Origin: Oscillospiraceae bacterium
Lineage (GTDB): Bacteria > Bacillota > Clostridia > Oscillospirales > Ruminococcaceae
Reading direction: 5' to 3'
NCBI GenBank assembly: GCA_018434245.1
Contig: JAHDPQ010000026.1
Coordinates: 18,605 to 82,604 of the forward strand
DNA length: 64,000 nt
Numbering within the stretch: the stretch's first letter is position 1; each line of letters starts with the position of its first letter. Shown one piece after another: positions 25,365 through 33,621 of this stretch. A program made the translations under genes and the position numbers. The notes beneath the pieces were generated by a model. That model did not search any database. It was not told the origin of the DNA and saw nothing but the letters and a program-made list of their open reading frames with translations.

Positions 25365-26323
25365 TGCTTCATTTGGATGATGTGGTACTGGCTTTGGATA
25401 TTGGGGGTTCCAAACTAATGGTTGGCCTGGCTACCCTGCAAGGAACTATATTGTGCAGCGAAAAGTTTCTGTGGGACGCCTTATCCCCTGCAGCAATCTT
25501 GGCTATGATTCAGGAAAAGGCAAGCCGGATGCTTATAAATTACCCGCAACATCAGCCGTCTGCTATAGGAGTGACCATTCCCGGCCTTGCCGATTCTGCA
25601 AAGGGCTTATGGGTGGAGTCTAGCTTTTCCGGCATTGAAAACCTGGCTATAGCAGAAGAGCTTACCAACTGCTTTGGCCTCCCCGCATATATTGGTAACG
25701 ATGCCCAAGCCTGCGCTTTGGCAGAAAACTATTACGGCAGCGGAAAGGGTACAGACCACTTTTTGTATGTCACCGTATCCAACGGTGTGGGTGGGGCTCT
25801 GTTCCTGAACGGAAAGCTGTACTGTGGAGCCCGAGGAAATGCGGGGGAAATTGGCCACTGTGTGGTGGTGGAAAACGGTAGGACATGCAAATGCGGCAGC
25901 AAGGGATGCCTTGAAATGTATGCGGCGGGCCCGGGAGTTGTGAAAAACTACAGGGAGCTGGGGGGCAAGTCGCAAATGAGCGGGCAACCGGCCAGCGCCC
26001 AACTGATTGCCCAGTTGGCACGAACAGGGGACGAAGCAGCCCGCAAAACCTTTGAACTGGAAGGATATTATCTGGGCAAAGCAATAGCCGCTGCCTGTAA
26101 CCTGCTAAACCCTGAAAGGGTGATTATAGGAGGGGGAATATCCCTTGCTTTTGATGTTTTTGAACAGTCTCTCAAAAGCACCTTTTTTCAGTCTATCTAC
26201 CAAAAAGCCAATAAAAATGTAATCATTGAGCCCACACCGCTGCGTTATTCTGGCGGCTTACTGGGTGCGGTGGCGCTGGTGCGCAGAGGCGATGGGGCAG
26301 AAAAGGGGGATGAACATGTTTAA
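25364..26323 (+). CDS. ROK-family sugar kinase
   Basis: The 319-residue kinase has the phosphate-binding DIGGSKLMVG at its N-terminus, a central NDAQACALAE with the catalytic Asp, and EIGHCVV plus CKCGSKGCLEMY as the ROK zinc site. It has no DNA-binding domain, so it is an enzyme rather than a repressor. It would phosphorylate a hexose-like or heptose-like sugar, giving the substrate for the GmhA-like isomerase encoded next. The ATG at 25364 follows GGGAAG and overlaps the kinase stop before it; a GTG three bases earlier is also possible. The stop overlaps the next gene by eight bases. Confidence 0.87.
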   Translation: MLHLDDVVLALDIGGSKLMVGLATLQGTILCSEKFLWDALSPAAILAMIQEKASRMLINYPQHQPSAIGVTIPGLADSAKGLWVESSFSGIENLAIAEELTNCFGLPAYIGNDAQACALAENYYGSGKGTDHFLYVTVSNGVGGALFLNGKLYCGARGNAGEIGHCVVVENGRTCKCGSKGCLEMYAAGPGVVKNYRELGGKSQMSGQPASAQLIAQLARTGDEAARKTFELEGYYLGKAIAAACNLLNPERVIIGGGISLAFDVFEQSLKSTFFQSIYQKANKNVIIEPTPLRYSGGLLGAVALVRRGDGAEKGDEHV

Positions 26324-26924
26324 GAATCATCTGGCAGGCTATCAAAAAGATCTGATCGGTGCAATGGGGGAAATTGACCATCAAGACTTTGAAAAGATCA
26401 TTGTTTTGTTAAAAGAGGTATATCAAAATGATCGCCAGGTGTTTGTGGTGGGAAATGGTGGAAGCGCAGGAACAGCCAATCACTTTATCTGTGATTTTGG
26501 AAAAAACGCGGTGCTTAATCCGGAAAAACGGCGGTTCCGAATCTTATCTCTTAGTGATAACGTAGAAAAGATTACTGCCTTTGGCAACGATATCGCATTT
26601 GAAGAAATATTTCGCCAGCAGATGATCAACCTGCTCAATCCAAAGGATCTGGTAATTGTGATTAGTGCCAGCGGAAGCTCCCCCAATTTGGTTCGGGCCT
26701 GTGAATACGCTCGGGAAAAGGGGGCGTATATTGTCGCTCTTTCCGGTTTTGGAGGTGGAAAGATACAAGAATATGCATCTGTTGGCATCTACACTGCCTT
26801 GAAAAGCTACGAGCAGATAGAGGATTTGCACCTGATTATTCTCCATATGATCGTCTGTTTTTTTAAATATAACCCCAACTATTTGAATGATGGCGCATTG
26901 CAGGATCAAAGAATTTGCGTATAA
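26316..26924 (+). CDS. gmhA: SIS-domain isomerase, phosphoheptose-isomerase-like (GmhA)
   Basis: The 202-residue protein matches the length and layout of GmhA (about 195). VGNGGSAGTANHFICDF at about residues 45-61 and ISASGSSPNLV at about 116-126 are the phosphosugar-binding motifs, and HLIILHMIVCFF near the end holds the catalytic-helix His. GmhA converts sedoheptulose 7-phosphate to D-glycero-D-manno-heptose 7-phosphate. The ATG at 26316 is preferred because AAAAGGGGG ends six bases upstream; the ATG at 26310 touches it. It is the last gene of the cassette. No heptose nucleotidyltransferase is encoded in the window. Confidence 0.82.
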   Translation: MFKNHLAGYQKDLIGAMGEIDHQDFEKIIVLLKEVYQNDRQVFVVGNGGSAGTANHFICDFGKNAVLNPEKRRFRILSLSDNVEKITAFGNDIAFEEIFRQQMINLLNPKDLVIVISASGSSPNLVRACEYAREKGAYIVALSGFGGGKIQEYASVGIYTALKSYEQIEDLHLIILHMIVCFFKYNPNYLNDGALQDQRICV

Positions 26925-26989
26925 TGCGGGCTGCTGCTTTTCTGATGGGTAGAAGTCAAAAAAGCGACAGAAAGGATAAGACTTTCGGA

Positions 26990-27029
26990 AACAGAGCACA
27001 GGATATCCGGTATCCTGTGCTCTGTTTTT
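26990..27029 (+). terminator. Strong terminator ending the sugar-phosphate cassette
   Basis: A 16-bp perfect stem (26990-27005 with 27011-27026) closes on the loop TCCGG and ends in a run of five T at 27025-27029. It lies 65 bases past the GmhA-like stop and faces the convergent chemoreceptor gene. Confidence 0.92.
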
Positions 27030-27080
27030 GCTGAGGTAATCGGGCAAAGACCTGAAGTTGCAAGGCTTTCTTGAATTTAT

Positions 27081-29159
27081 TTAGTATTTGCCAATCTCCA
27101 TGACACCAAAGGAGGGAGGTTTTCCTTCGGAGGAGGAGTAGGGCGTATCCTGCTGCAGGTGGAACTGGCTCACCAGCTCCTTCATGATGCTGGCCTGCCC
27201 CGAAAGCTCTTCGCTGGCGGCGGCAGATTCCTCCGCTGTGGCGCTGTTGGTCTGCACTACTTCTGCAATTTGCTCCGCCCCCACCCGGATTTGTTCGATG
27301 GCGTTGGCCTGCTCCACGGCAGTGAGGGAGATGTTGTCGATAAGGTTGTTAATGATGGATACGCCTTCTACCACCGACTGCATAGCGGCAGCGGTGGCAT
27401 CGGCCAGGCGGGTGCCGTTTCTCACGGCGTTTACCGTTTCTTCAATGAGCTGGGTGGTGTTTTTGGCGGCTTCAGCGCTTTTGCCCGCCAGATTGCGCAC
27501 CTCGTCGGCTACTACGGCAAAACCCTTTCCTGCCGCTCCGGCGCGGGTTGCCTCCACGGCGGCATTGAGAGCCAGAATGTTGGTCTGGAAGGCAATATCG
27601 TCTATGGTCTTGATAATCTTGCTGATCTCTGTGGACTTGATACTGATCTCCTCAATAGCCTGAATCATCTCCTGCATCTGCAGGTTGCTATTTTCCACCA
27701 GATTGTGGGTATTTACCGATTCTTTCCGAACCTGTTGGGCGTTTTGGGCGCTCTCCTTAATTTGTTCGGATATCTCCGCAATATTGATGGAAAGCTCCTC
27801 GATGGTGCTGGCTTGATCGATGGCTCCCTGACTGAGGGCCTGGGCTCCAGCCGCCACCTGATGGGAGCCCATGGCTACCTGCTCTGCGGCGGTGTTGATC
27901 TGCCCCAGGGTGGTATTCAGGGAGGCGGAGATGTTATTTAGCGCCTCCTTGAGCCGGGAAAATTCCCCCACATAATCTAGAGAGAGCTGATAGTGCAGCT
28001 CACCCTGCGCAATCTGATTTAGAGCGGTGGACAGCTCGCGGATGTAGGAAATATAATCCCTGAGCCGGTCGACGGTGCGGCTCAGAGCCAACGCTACCTG
28101 CCCTACCTCGTCTGCGGAATTCAGGTCGATGGTGATATTCAAGTCACCGTTGGCAATGGAGTTGGCGCGGTTTCTCAGGGCTTTAAGGGGCCGTATGATG
28201 CCGATGGAAATTATCAGAATCACTCCAAGCATCACCAAAAGACCTGCGGTGAAGATCAATAGAATCTGCTTTTGAATAGCATAGTATCCCTGATAAAATT
28301 CCTTGTCGGGTAGGCAGGAAAGAACCTTCCATCCCGACTGCTCCACAACGCTGAGATACCCCTTGACCGGAGCTTCGGTGCTCTGATAGGAGTAGGCTCC
28401 CTGGGCATTTTGGGCAAAGGCCTCCTTGATGTGGCCGGAGATGTTGAGCTGGGAAATGTTCTGGCCAATCTGATTAGGGTTGGGGTGATAGACCAGATTG
28501 TTCTGAGGAGTGGCCAGAACGTAGAAGCCGGTTTTCCCCAGTGTCAGCGAGCTCATCATGGTTTTGAGCTGCTCCACCGACAAATCGATGGCCACCACGC
28601 CGATTTTGCTGCCGCCGTCGAACACCGGCTGAATGACGCTGACCACCGGCTTGCCCGTATTGGCATTCTCATAAGGCTCTGTGACAAATGCTTGAGATTG
28701 GTCCAAAGCCTGCGGATACCAGAAGCATTCGTCAATCTGGTAGTTGGTGTGCCTGCCCTGCACTACACCTCCCGGGTTCACACTGTCCCCCGAATCAAAA
28801 TCGGCGGTCCACACCAGGGAGACGCTGTCCTCTCCGGCCAAAACCCGCTCAAAACTCCTCATCGCCATGCCGTAGGAGGGAGCGGCTTGAGTGGTGCCGG
28901 GGGCATGGGTATCCTTGAGCATCTGAACCACAGCGTCGTTATTGCCGATTTGGTGAACCATCCCTAAATATCGGGCAAAGAACCCCTCTACTTGGTACGA
29001 AGCAGCCTGGGAATGGGTCATCACTTCGTCCAGGGTGATGGCCTCAATGTTCTTGCCTACCGCCTGCAAAATAATCCATGCGCAAGCTCCAAAAATAATA
29101 AAAATAGGCAGGATAATTCCAAGCAAAAGCTTGATGAAAATGCTCTTTTTCCAAAACAT
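27081..29159 (-). CDS. Methyl-accepting chemotaxis protein with Cache sensor
   Basis: The 692-residue receptor begins with a membrane helix (FIKLLLGIILPIFIIFGACAWI), then an extracellular Cache-type sensor of about 250 residues, a second helix near 300, a HAMP segment and a long coiled-coil signalling domain. The hairpin tip contains IDDIAFQTNILALNAAVEAT and GFAVVADEVRNLAG, the invariant CheA/CheW contact. Signals would be small molecules such as amino or organic acids, but none can be named. The ATG at 29159 lies after GGAGA on the minus strand; upstream ATGs add residues with no family match. No other chemotaxis gene is nearby. A leader of about 250 bases precedes it. Confidence 0.93.
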   Translation of the reverse strand: MFWKKSIFIKLLLGIILPIFIIFGACAWIILQAVGKNIEAITLDEVMTHSQAASYQVEGFFARYLGMVHQIGNNDAVVQMLKDTHAPGTTQAAPSYGMAMRSFERVLAGEDSVSLVWTADFDSGDSVNPGGVVQGRHTNYQIDECFWYPQALDQSQAFVTEPYENANTGKPVVSVIQPVFDGGSKIGVVAIDLSVEQLKTMMSSLTLGKTGFYVLATPQNNLVYHPNPNQIGQNISQLNISGHIKEAFAQNAQGAYSYQSTEAPVKGYLSVVEQSGWKVLSCLPDKEFYQGYYAIQKQILLIFTAGLLVMLGVILIISIGIIRPLKALRNRANSIANGDLNITIDLNSADEVGQVALALSRTVDRLRDYISYIRELSTALNQIAQGELHYQLSLDYVGEFSRLKEALNNISASLNTTLGQINTAAEQVAMGSHQVAAGAQALSQGAIDQASTIEELSINIAEISEQIKESAQNAQQVRKESVNTHNLVENSNLQMQEMIQAIEEISIKSTEISKIIKTIDDIAFQTNILALNAAVEATRAGAAGKGFAVVADEVRNLAGKSAEAAKNTTQLIEETVNAVRNGTRLADATAAAMQSVVEGVSIINNLIDNISLTAVEQANAIEQIRVGAEQIAEVVQTNSATAEESAAASEELSGQASIMKELVSQFHLQQDTPYSSSEGKPPSFGVMEIGKY

Positions 29160-29411
29160 AGACACGTCTCCAATCATAGATGTTGGGTTACCTACCGGGC
29201 ACCGAAACGTCCTGAGAGCTGACTGTAATATGAATGGCATAGCCTTTTTATTTCGACATTATTTTCTCAGCCATTTATATTCACTTCGCCGGGCCGGTGT
29301 GAAACAGGCAGGCTCGCCCACCTACCGCAAACAGGGTGGGTAGCGGAATCCTCCGGCAATTTTGCTCTCCCCTAAAGAAAAATGTCGGAAGATTGAAAAG
29401 TTTACGGTCAT
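29160..29411 (-). other. Long structured leader upstream of the chemoreceptor gene
   Basis: About 250 bases lie between the feoB terminator and the receptor start. Read on the minus strand, CCCACC pairs with GGTGGG around 29319-29340, flanked by an outer GCCGG/CCGGC pair (about 29290-29357). The 3' part has GGTAGGTAACC close to the ribosome site. This looks like a folded leader, but it matches no riboswitch consensus that I can recall with certainty. Confidence 0.45.
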
Positions 29412-29454
29412 AGAAAACCCCCTTGAGATACCGCCACGGTACCTTAAGGGGGTT
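29412..29454 (-). terminator. Terminator of the feoAB operon
   Basis: AACCCCCTT at 29416-29424 pairs with AAGGGGGTT at 29446-29454, with an inner TACCG/CGGTA stem. Read on the minus strand it is followed by TTTTC. It lies about 20 bases after the feoB stop. Confidence 0.88.
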
Positions 29455-29476
29455 CTTTATGCTTTTGAGTGCTTCA

Positions 29477-31615
29477 CTAAAAGAGCCTGCCCACAGCGGC
29501 GACCAGAGCGCAGAGAATCATGCCGATCATCACCGGGAGGACAAAGGCCACCGCCGTCCACTTGAGGCTGCCGGTTTCCTTTTGGATGGTGAGAAGGGTG
29601 GTGGAACAGGGGAAGTGGAACAGGCAGAACAAAGCGGTGCACAGGGTGGTCACCCAAGTCCAGCCGTTGGCCAGGAAGAGGGCGTGAAGCTGGGAAATTC
29701 CTCCCACCTCCACCAAGGCTCCTCCCGAAACATAGCCCATGACAATGATAGGCAACACGATTTCGTTGGCGGGAAGCCCCAGAATAAAGGCCATGAGGAT
29801 GATGCCGTCCATCCCCAGCAGCCGGGCAAAGGGGTCTAGCAGTCCGGCGCAAAGAGCCAACAGGCTGCTTTCTCCCACAGTGACGTTGGCCATCACCCAC
29901 AGAAACATCCCCGCCGGAGCCGCCACCACCACCGCCCGACCCAGCACAAAGAGAGTGCGGTCCAGCAGGGAGCGGATCACAATCTGTCCGATTTGGGGCT
30001 TGCGGTAGGGGGGCATTTCCAAGGTGAAGGAGGAGGGGACTCCTCGCAGCAGGGTTTGGGAAAGAAGGCGGGAGGCCAGCAGGGTGGCGGCCACTCCCAG
30101 TACCAAAAACCCTACCAGCAACAGAGCTGATAATACAGACCCTAGCCCTTGGGAAACCTGCCCCGCCAGCAAGATGCCGATGAGGGCAATCAACATGGGA
30201 AAACGCCCATTACAGGGTACCAGAGAGTTTGTGATGATGGCGATCAGTCGCTCCCGGGGAGAATCGATGATGCGGCATCCGGTGACTCCGGCGGCATTGC
30301 AGCCAAATCCCATACACAGGGTCAGGGCCTGTTTGCCGCAAGCCCCCGCCTTTTTAAAGCTGCTGTCCAGATTAAAGGCGATGCGGGGTAGATAGCCCAC
30401 ATCTTCCAGCAGGGTAAACAGGGGGAAGAAGATGGCCATAGGGGGCAGCATGACACTGACCACCCATCCCAGAGAGCGGAACATCCCTTGGATGAGCAGG
30501 CCGTGAAGCCACAGGGGAGCTTGGAGATATGTAAATAGGCGATCCAGGTGCTCTTCCAGCTGGTTAAAGAGGAAGGCAAGACCCTCCGAGGGAAGGTTGG
30601 CTCCCGCAATGCTGAGCCAAAGCACCCCAAACAGCAGCAGGATCATCAGGGGAAGGCCCAACAGTCGCCCGGTGAGAAGGCGGTCCAGCTTGCGGTCCCG
30701 CTCCCGGCAGCGGCAGGGAACGGTGCAGACTGTTCCGGCAATGGTCTCCGCCATCAGAACAATGCAGCGAACCACAACATCTCCCAGCTTTGCCTGCTCT
30801 ACGCCGCTGTCCACAATGGACCGGCGGGCGGCGGCAACCTGCTTCAGCAGTGCCCCTTCTCCTTCCTCGTCCAGATTCATCCCTTCCAGAATCCGCCGGC
30901 CAAGGGTTTCCTCTCCTTCAATGAGGCGTAGGGCGGCCCAGCGGGACGGAAGCTTTTCTCCAAGATGCTGTTCCAGCAGCGGCTGGAGGGAAGCGACAGC
31001 GGCTTCGATCACCGGGGTGTAGCGCACGGGAACAGGGGCGGTTTTGATTTGGCCTCCGGTGAGAGACTCCATTGCCGCCATCAGCTCTTCCAACCCATAG
31101 CCTTTTCGGGCATTGGTTCCCACCACCGGAATCCCTAGTTTTTTGGAAAGAGCCTCAAGATCAACGGTGATTCCCACCCGCTTGGCCTCATCCATCAGGT
31201 TGACGCAAAGCACCACGTTGGGGGTAATTTCTAAGGTTTGCAGCACCAGATTAAGGTTTCGCTCCAGACAGGTGGCATCGGCCACCACGATGGCGGCATC
31301 GGCTCCCCCAAAGCAGAGGAAGTCTCGGGCGATCTCCTCCTCCACCGAGCTGGAAAGCAGGGAGTAGGTACCGGGCAGATCTACAAACCGATAATCGGTC
31401 TCCCCCCGCCGGTGAACCCCTTGAGCGTTGGTTACGGTTTTGCCCGGCCAGTTACCGGTGTGCTGCCGTAGCCCCGTCAGTGCGTTGAACACGGTGCTTT
31501 TTCCCACATTGGGGTTCCCCGCCAGAGCGATGAGCCGCTCTCCGGCGTGGGTTCGCTGAATACTTTCGCTTTGATCCAATGCGCCGATGCCGGTAGATGC
31601 TTTCGTCAATCCCAT
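29477..31615 (-). CDS. feoB: Ferrous iron transporter FeoB
   Basis: FeoB imports Fe(II) across the cytoplasmic membrane. This 712-residue protein has the N-terminal G domain with GNPNVGKST at residues 33-41, the G3 motif DLPGTYSL and the NLMDEAKR specificity region. Its C-terminal half is a permease of about eight or nine helices, with two Gate domains containing GFGCNAAGVTGCR and GLPANEIVLPI. The cysteines in the first Gate motif are conserved in the family. AGGAGGAGC lies just before the ATG at 31615. FeoA is encoded 11 bases upstream. A divergent DtxR-type regulator suggests repression in iron- or manganese-rich conditions. Confidence 0.96.
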   Translation of the reverse strand: MGLTKASTGIGALDQSESIQRTHAGERLIALAGNPNVGKSTVFNALTGLRQHTGNWPGKTVTNAQGVHRRGETDYRFVDLPGTYSLLSSSVEEEIARDFLCFGGADAAIVVADATCLERNLNLVLQTLEITPNVVLCVNLMDEAKRVGITVDLEALSKKLGIPVVGTNARKGYGLEELMAAMESLTGGQIKTAPVPVRYTPVIEAAVASLQPLLEQHLGEKLPSRWAALRLIEGEETLGRRILEGMNLDEEGEGALLKQVAAARRSIVDSGVEQAKLGDVVVRCIVLMAETIAGTVCTVPCRCRERDRKLDRLLTGRLLGLPLMILLLFGVLWLSIAGANLPSEGLAFLFNQLEEHLDRLFTYLQAPLWLHGLLIQGMFRSLGWVVSVMLPPMAIFFPLFTLLEDVGYLPRIAFNLDSSFKKAGACGKQALTLCMGFGCNAAGVTGCRIIDSPRERLIAIITNSLVPCNGRFPMLIALIGILLAGQVSQGLGSVLSALLLVGFLVLGVAATLLASRLLSQTLLRGVPSSFTLEMPPYRKPQIGQIVIRSLLDRTLFVLGRAVVVAAPAGMFLWVMANVTVGESSLLALCAGLLDPFARLLGMDGIILMAFILGLPANEIVLPIIVMGYVSGGALVEVGGISQLHALFLANGWTWVTTLCTALFCLFHFPCSTTLLTIQKETGSLKWTAVAFVLPVMIGMILCALVAAVGRLF

Positions 31616-31626
31616 GTGTGCTCCTC

Positions 31627-31860
31627 CTATGACTGTACCAGAATTTGAGCGGAGTCCTCGCCCCGCAGTGCAATGAGAGCGCCGCGAATCTCGTAGGCCA
31701 CCGGGTCTCCTGAAGGCCCGGAGTAAATGCTTTTGACTAAGGTGCCGTCAATCAGTCCTAAATCCAAAAGCCGGCGGCGCATTCTGCCGTGAGAGAGCAG
31801 TCCGCTGACCCGGGCCTGAGAGCCAACAGGTAGTTTGTTGAGGGTGAGATTATGTTCCAT
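31627..31860 (-). CDS. feoA: FeoA-domain protein
   Basis: This small cytoplasmic 77-residue protein has an SH3-like FeoA fold: LPVGSQARVSGLLSHGRMRR, then LLDLGLIDGT and VAYEIRGALIALRGEDS. FeoA associates with FeoB and is needed for iron uptake. It is the first gene of a two-gene operon with feoB on the minus strand. AAAGGATAA precedes the ATG at 31860. The start lies 111 bases from the divergent metalloregulator start. Confidence 0.93.
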   Translation of the reverse strand: MEHNLTLNKLPVGSQARVSGLLSHGRMRRRLLDLGLIDGTLVKSIYSGPSGDPVAYEIRGALIALRGEDSAQILVQS

Positions 31861-31879
31861 GATTCTATTATCCTTTCAT

Positions 31880-31914
31880 GTTGGGAGTGTGAAAAAGAGT
31901 TTCCATATCCCAAC
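31880..31914. promoter_or_regulatory. Inverted repeat between feoA and the DtxR-type regulator
   Basis: GTTGGGA at 31880-31886 and TCCCAAC at 31908-31914 form a perfect 7-bp inverted repeat with a 21-base spacer in the divergent region. It is a candidate metalloregulator site, but it differs from the known DtxR and MntR boxes as I recall them. Confidence 0.4.
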
Positions 31915-31971
31915 TTATGCAGGATATCTTTATGGGGTTCCGAATATGATGTAAAAAAGGAGGTGGAAACA

Positions 31972-32409
31972 ATGAAGGATGATACCATGCGCACCGTCAA
32001 AGGGTATCAGCTTCAAAACAAGAGCCGCCTGACCCAGTCTCTGGAGGATTATCTAGAGATGGTTTACCGGCTGGAACGGGGCGTGGGCTTTGTCCGGCTG
32101 GGGGAGCTGGCCCAGCGGTTGGGGGTGGGGGCTCCCTCCGCCAGCAAAATGGTACAAAAACTGGGGGGCTTGGGCTTTGTGCATTATGAACGCTACGGTG
32201 TGATCCGGCTGACCGGGGCGGGGCGGGAGGCGGGGAGCTACCTCATCCGCCGCCACGAGGTGGTGCGCCGGTTTTTCCAGCAGCTTCATCCCCGGGGCGA
32301 CACCCTGCAGGAAACCGAACTGGTAGAGCACTGCCTGTCTCCCGGCACCGTAGAGCGGCTGGAGCAGCTGGTGGAAATTTTAGAGCAAAACCCCAAGCTG
32401 CTTTCCTAG
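31972..32409 (+). CDS. DtxR/MntR-family metal-dependent transcriptional regulator
   Basis: The 145-residue protein has the DtxR winged helix (LTQSLEDYLEMVYRLERG, then RLGELAQRLGVGAPSASKMV) followed by a dimerisation domain with RRHEVVRRFFQQLH and ELVEHCLSP, where the metal-binding His and Glu residues lie. There is no C-terminal SH3 domain, as in MntR. The ATG at 31972 follows AAAAAAGGAGGTGG. Its position opposite feoAB points to iron control, although MntR-type proteins often sense manganese. Translation from an upstream start at 31852 would add 40 residues with no family match and overlap the feoA start. Confidence 0.9.
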   Translation: MKDDTMRTVKGYQLQNKSRLTQSLEDYLEMVYRLERGVGFVRLGELAQRLGVGAPSASKMVQKLGGLGFVHYERYGVIRLTGAGREAGSYLIRRHEVVRRFFQQLHPRGDTLQETELVEHCLSPGTVERLEQLVEILEQNPKLLS

Positions 32410-32574
32410 AAGTTTGCCGCCGCAAGAGGAGGCTGATTTCTTCCGGGTATTGGGGGTCTGCAACCGCCAAAGCCAGGATTCCTTTTGCTGGATATAGGCC
32501 TTGTCCAAAAAAAATCGGTCTAAAGTTGGACAAAGGGTCATATCCTGATACAAACGACAGATGAGGTGAATGAC

Positions 32575-33621
32575 ATGGATGTCCAAGGCGGTGTATTTCG
32601 GTTCGAACAGGCCATATCCGGATTTCCCCAGCGGGTCCGGGAGGTGCTGCAGGCTTTGCCGGATTCGGTCAAGAGCAGCGTCTGTGAGGTGCGGCTGCGG
32701 GTGGATCAGCCTTTGATGCTCACCTGCCCGGGGCAAAACTGGTTTGTGGACGCCTTTTCCCGGCTGAGCAATATACCAAGGGGCTGTCTATGTGTCACCC
32801 CACAGGATATTTCCGATGCGGTGGTGGCCATGTGCTCCTATTCGGTACACAGCCACGAAAATGAGATGAAAAATGGCTTTATCTCCCTGAAGGGCGGACA
32901 TCGGGCGGGCATCTGCGGAACTGCCGTTTTGACCGACGGCAAGATCAGCGCCCTGCGGGAGATCACCAGCGTGAATCTGCGGATCGCCCGGGATATTCCA
33001 GGGGCCGCCGACGAGGTGGTGCGCCGGGCTTTTCGGGAAAACACAGGGGGAGTGCTGATAGCGGGTCCGCCCTCCAGCGGGAAAACCACTATTCTGCGGG
33101 ATCTAGCCCGGCAGCTTTCCGGTGGGAAGGCGGGACGGTACGTCAAGGTGGCTGTAATCGATGAGCGGTGCGAGCTGGGGGCGGTGTGTGAGGGCATCCC
33201 CCAAAACAACATGGGACCCTGCTGCGATATTTTAAGCGGCTACCCCAAGGGGGAAGGGATTCTCATGGCGGTGCGTACCCTTTCCCCACAGGTGATCATC
33301 TGCGACGAAATCGGCGGCGGCGAGGATGTCGACTCCATGCTGGACGGCCTGCGCTGCGGTGTGCGGATGGTGGTGACCGCCCATGCCGGAAGTTTGGAGG
33401 AGCTGCTGGGCAAGCGGCAGATCACCCGCCTGCTGGTTGAGGGAGCCTTTTCCCGGATTGTTCTGCTGGGAGGGGCCGACGAGCCGGGCCGGGTGGAGGA
33501 GATGATTCGGGTGGAGGATTTGCGCTATGAAAATGGCCGGTTTGTTGCTTATCGCCCTATCCTGTTCCATGACGGGAATCTTCATGGCCTCGAGTATGTG
33601 GGAGCGGATTCGCAGACTTGA
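32575..33621 (+). CDS. spoIIIAA: Stage III sporulation protein AA (ATPase)
   Basis: SpoIIIAA is the cytoplasmic ATPase of the SpoIIIA-SpoIIQ channel that links mother cell and forespore. The 348-residue protein carries Walker A GPPSSGKTT at about residue 164, Walker B VIICDEIGG and the GspE/type IV-like LRCGVRMVVTAHAGS. The ATG at 32575 lies five bases after GATGAGGTGA; the stretch just before it is a poor coding match. It is about 40 residues longer than the 307-residue Bacillus protein, and that tail is encoded in the same DNA as the start of spoIIIAB. First gene of the eight-gene operon. Confidence 0.95.
   Translation: MDVQGGVFRFEQAISGFPQRVREVLQALPDSVKSSVCEVRLRVDQPLMLTCPGQNWFVDAFSRLSNIPRGCLCVTPQDISDAVVAMCSYSVHSHENEMKNGFISLKGGHRAGICGTAVLTDGKISALREITSVNLRIARDIPGAADEVVRRAFRENTGGVLIAGPPSSGKTTILRDLARQLSGGKAGRYVKVAVIDERCELGAVCEGIPQNNMGPCCDILSGYPKGEGILMAVRTLSPQVIICDEIGGGEDVDSMLDGLRCGVRMVVTAHAGSLEELLGKRQITRLLVEGAFSRIVLLGGADEPGRVEEMIRVEDLRYENGRFVAYRPILFHDGNLHGLEYVGADSQT

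Noticed and set aside
29160-29411. Cyclic-di-GMP (GEMM) riboswitch before the chemoreceptor
   Set aside because: GGTAGGTAACC recalls the 3' end of the motif, but the GGGCAAACC and GCAAAGCC parts are missing.
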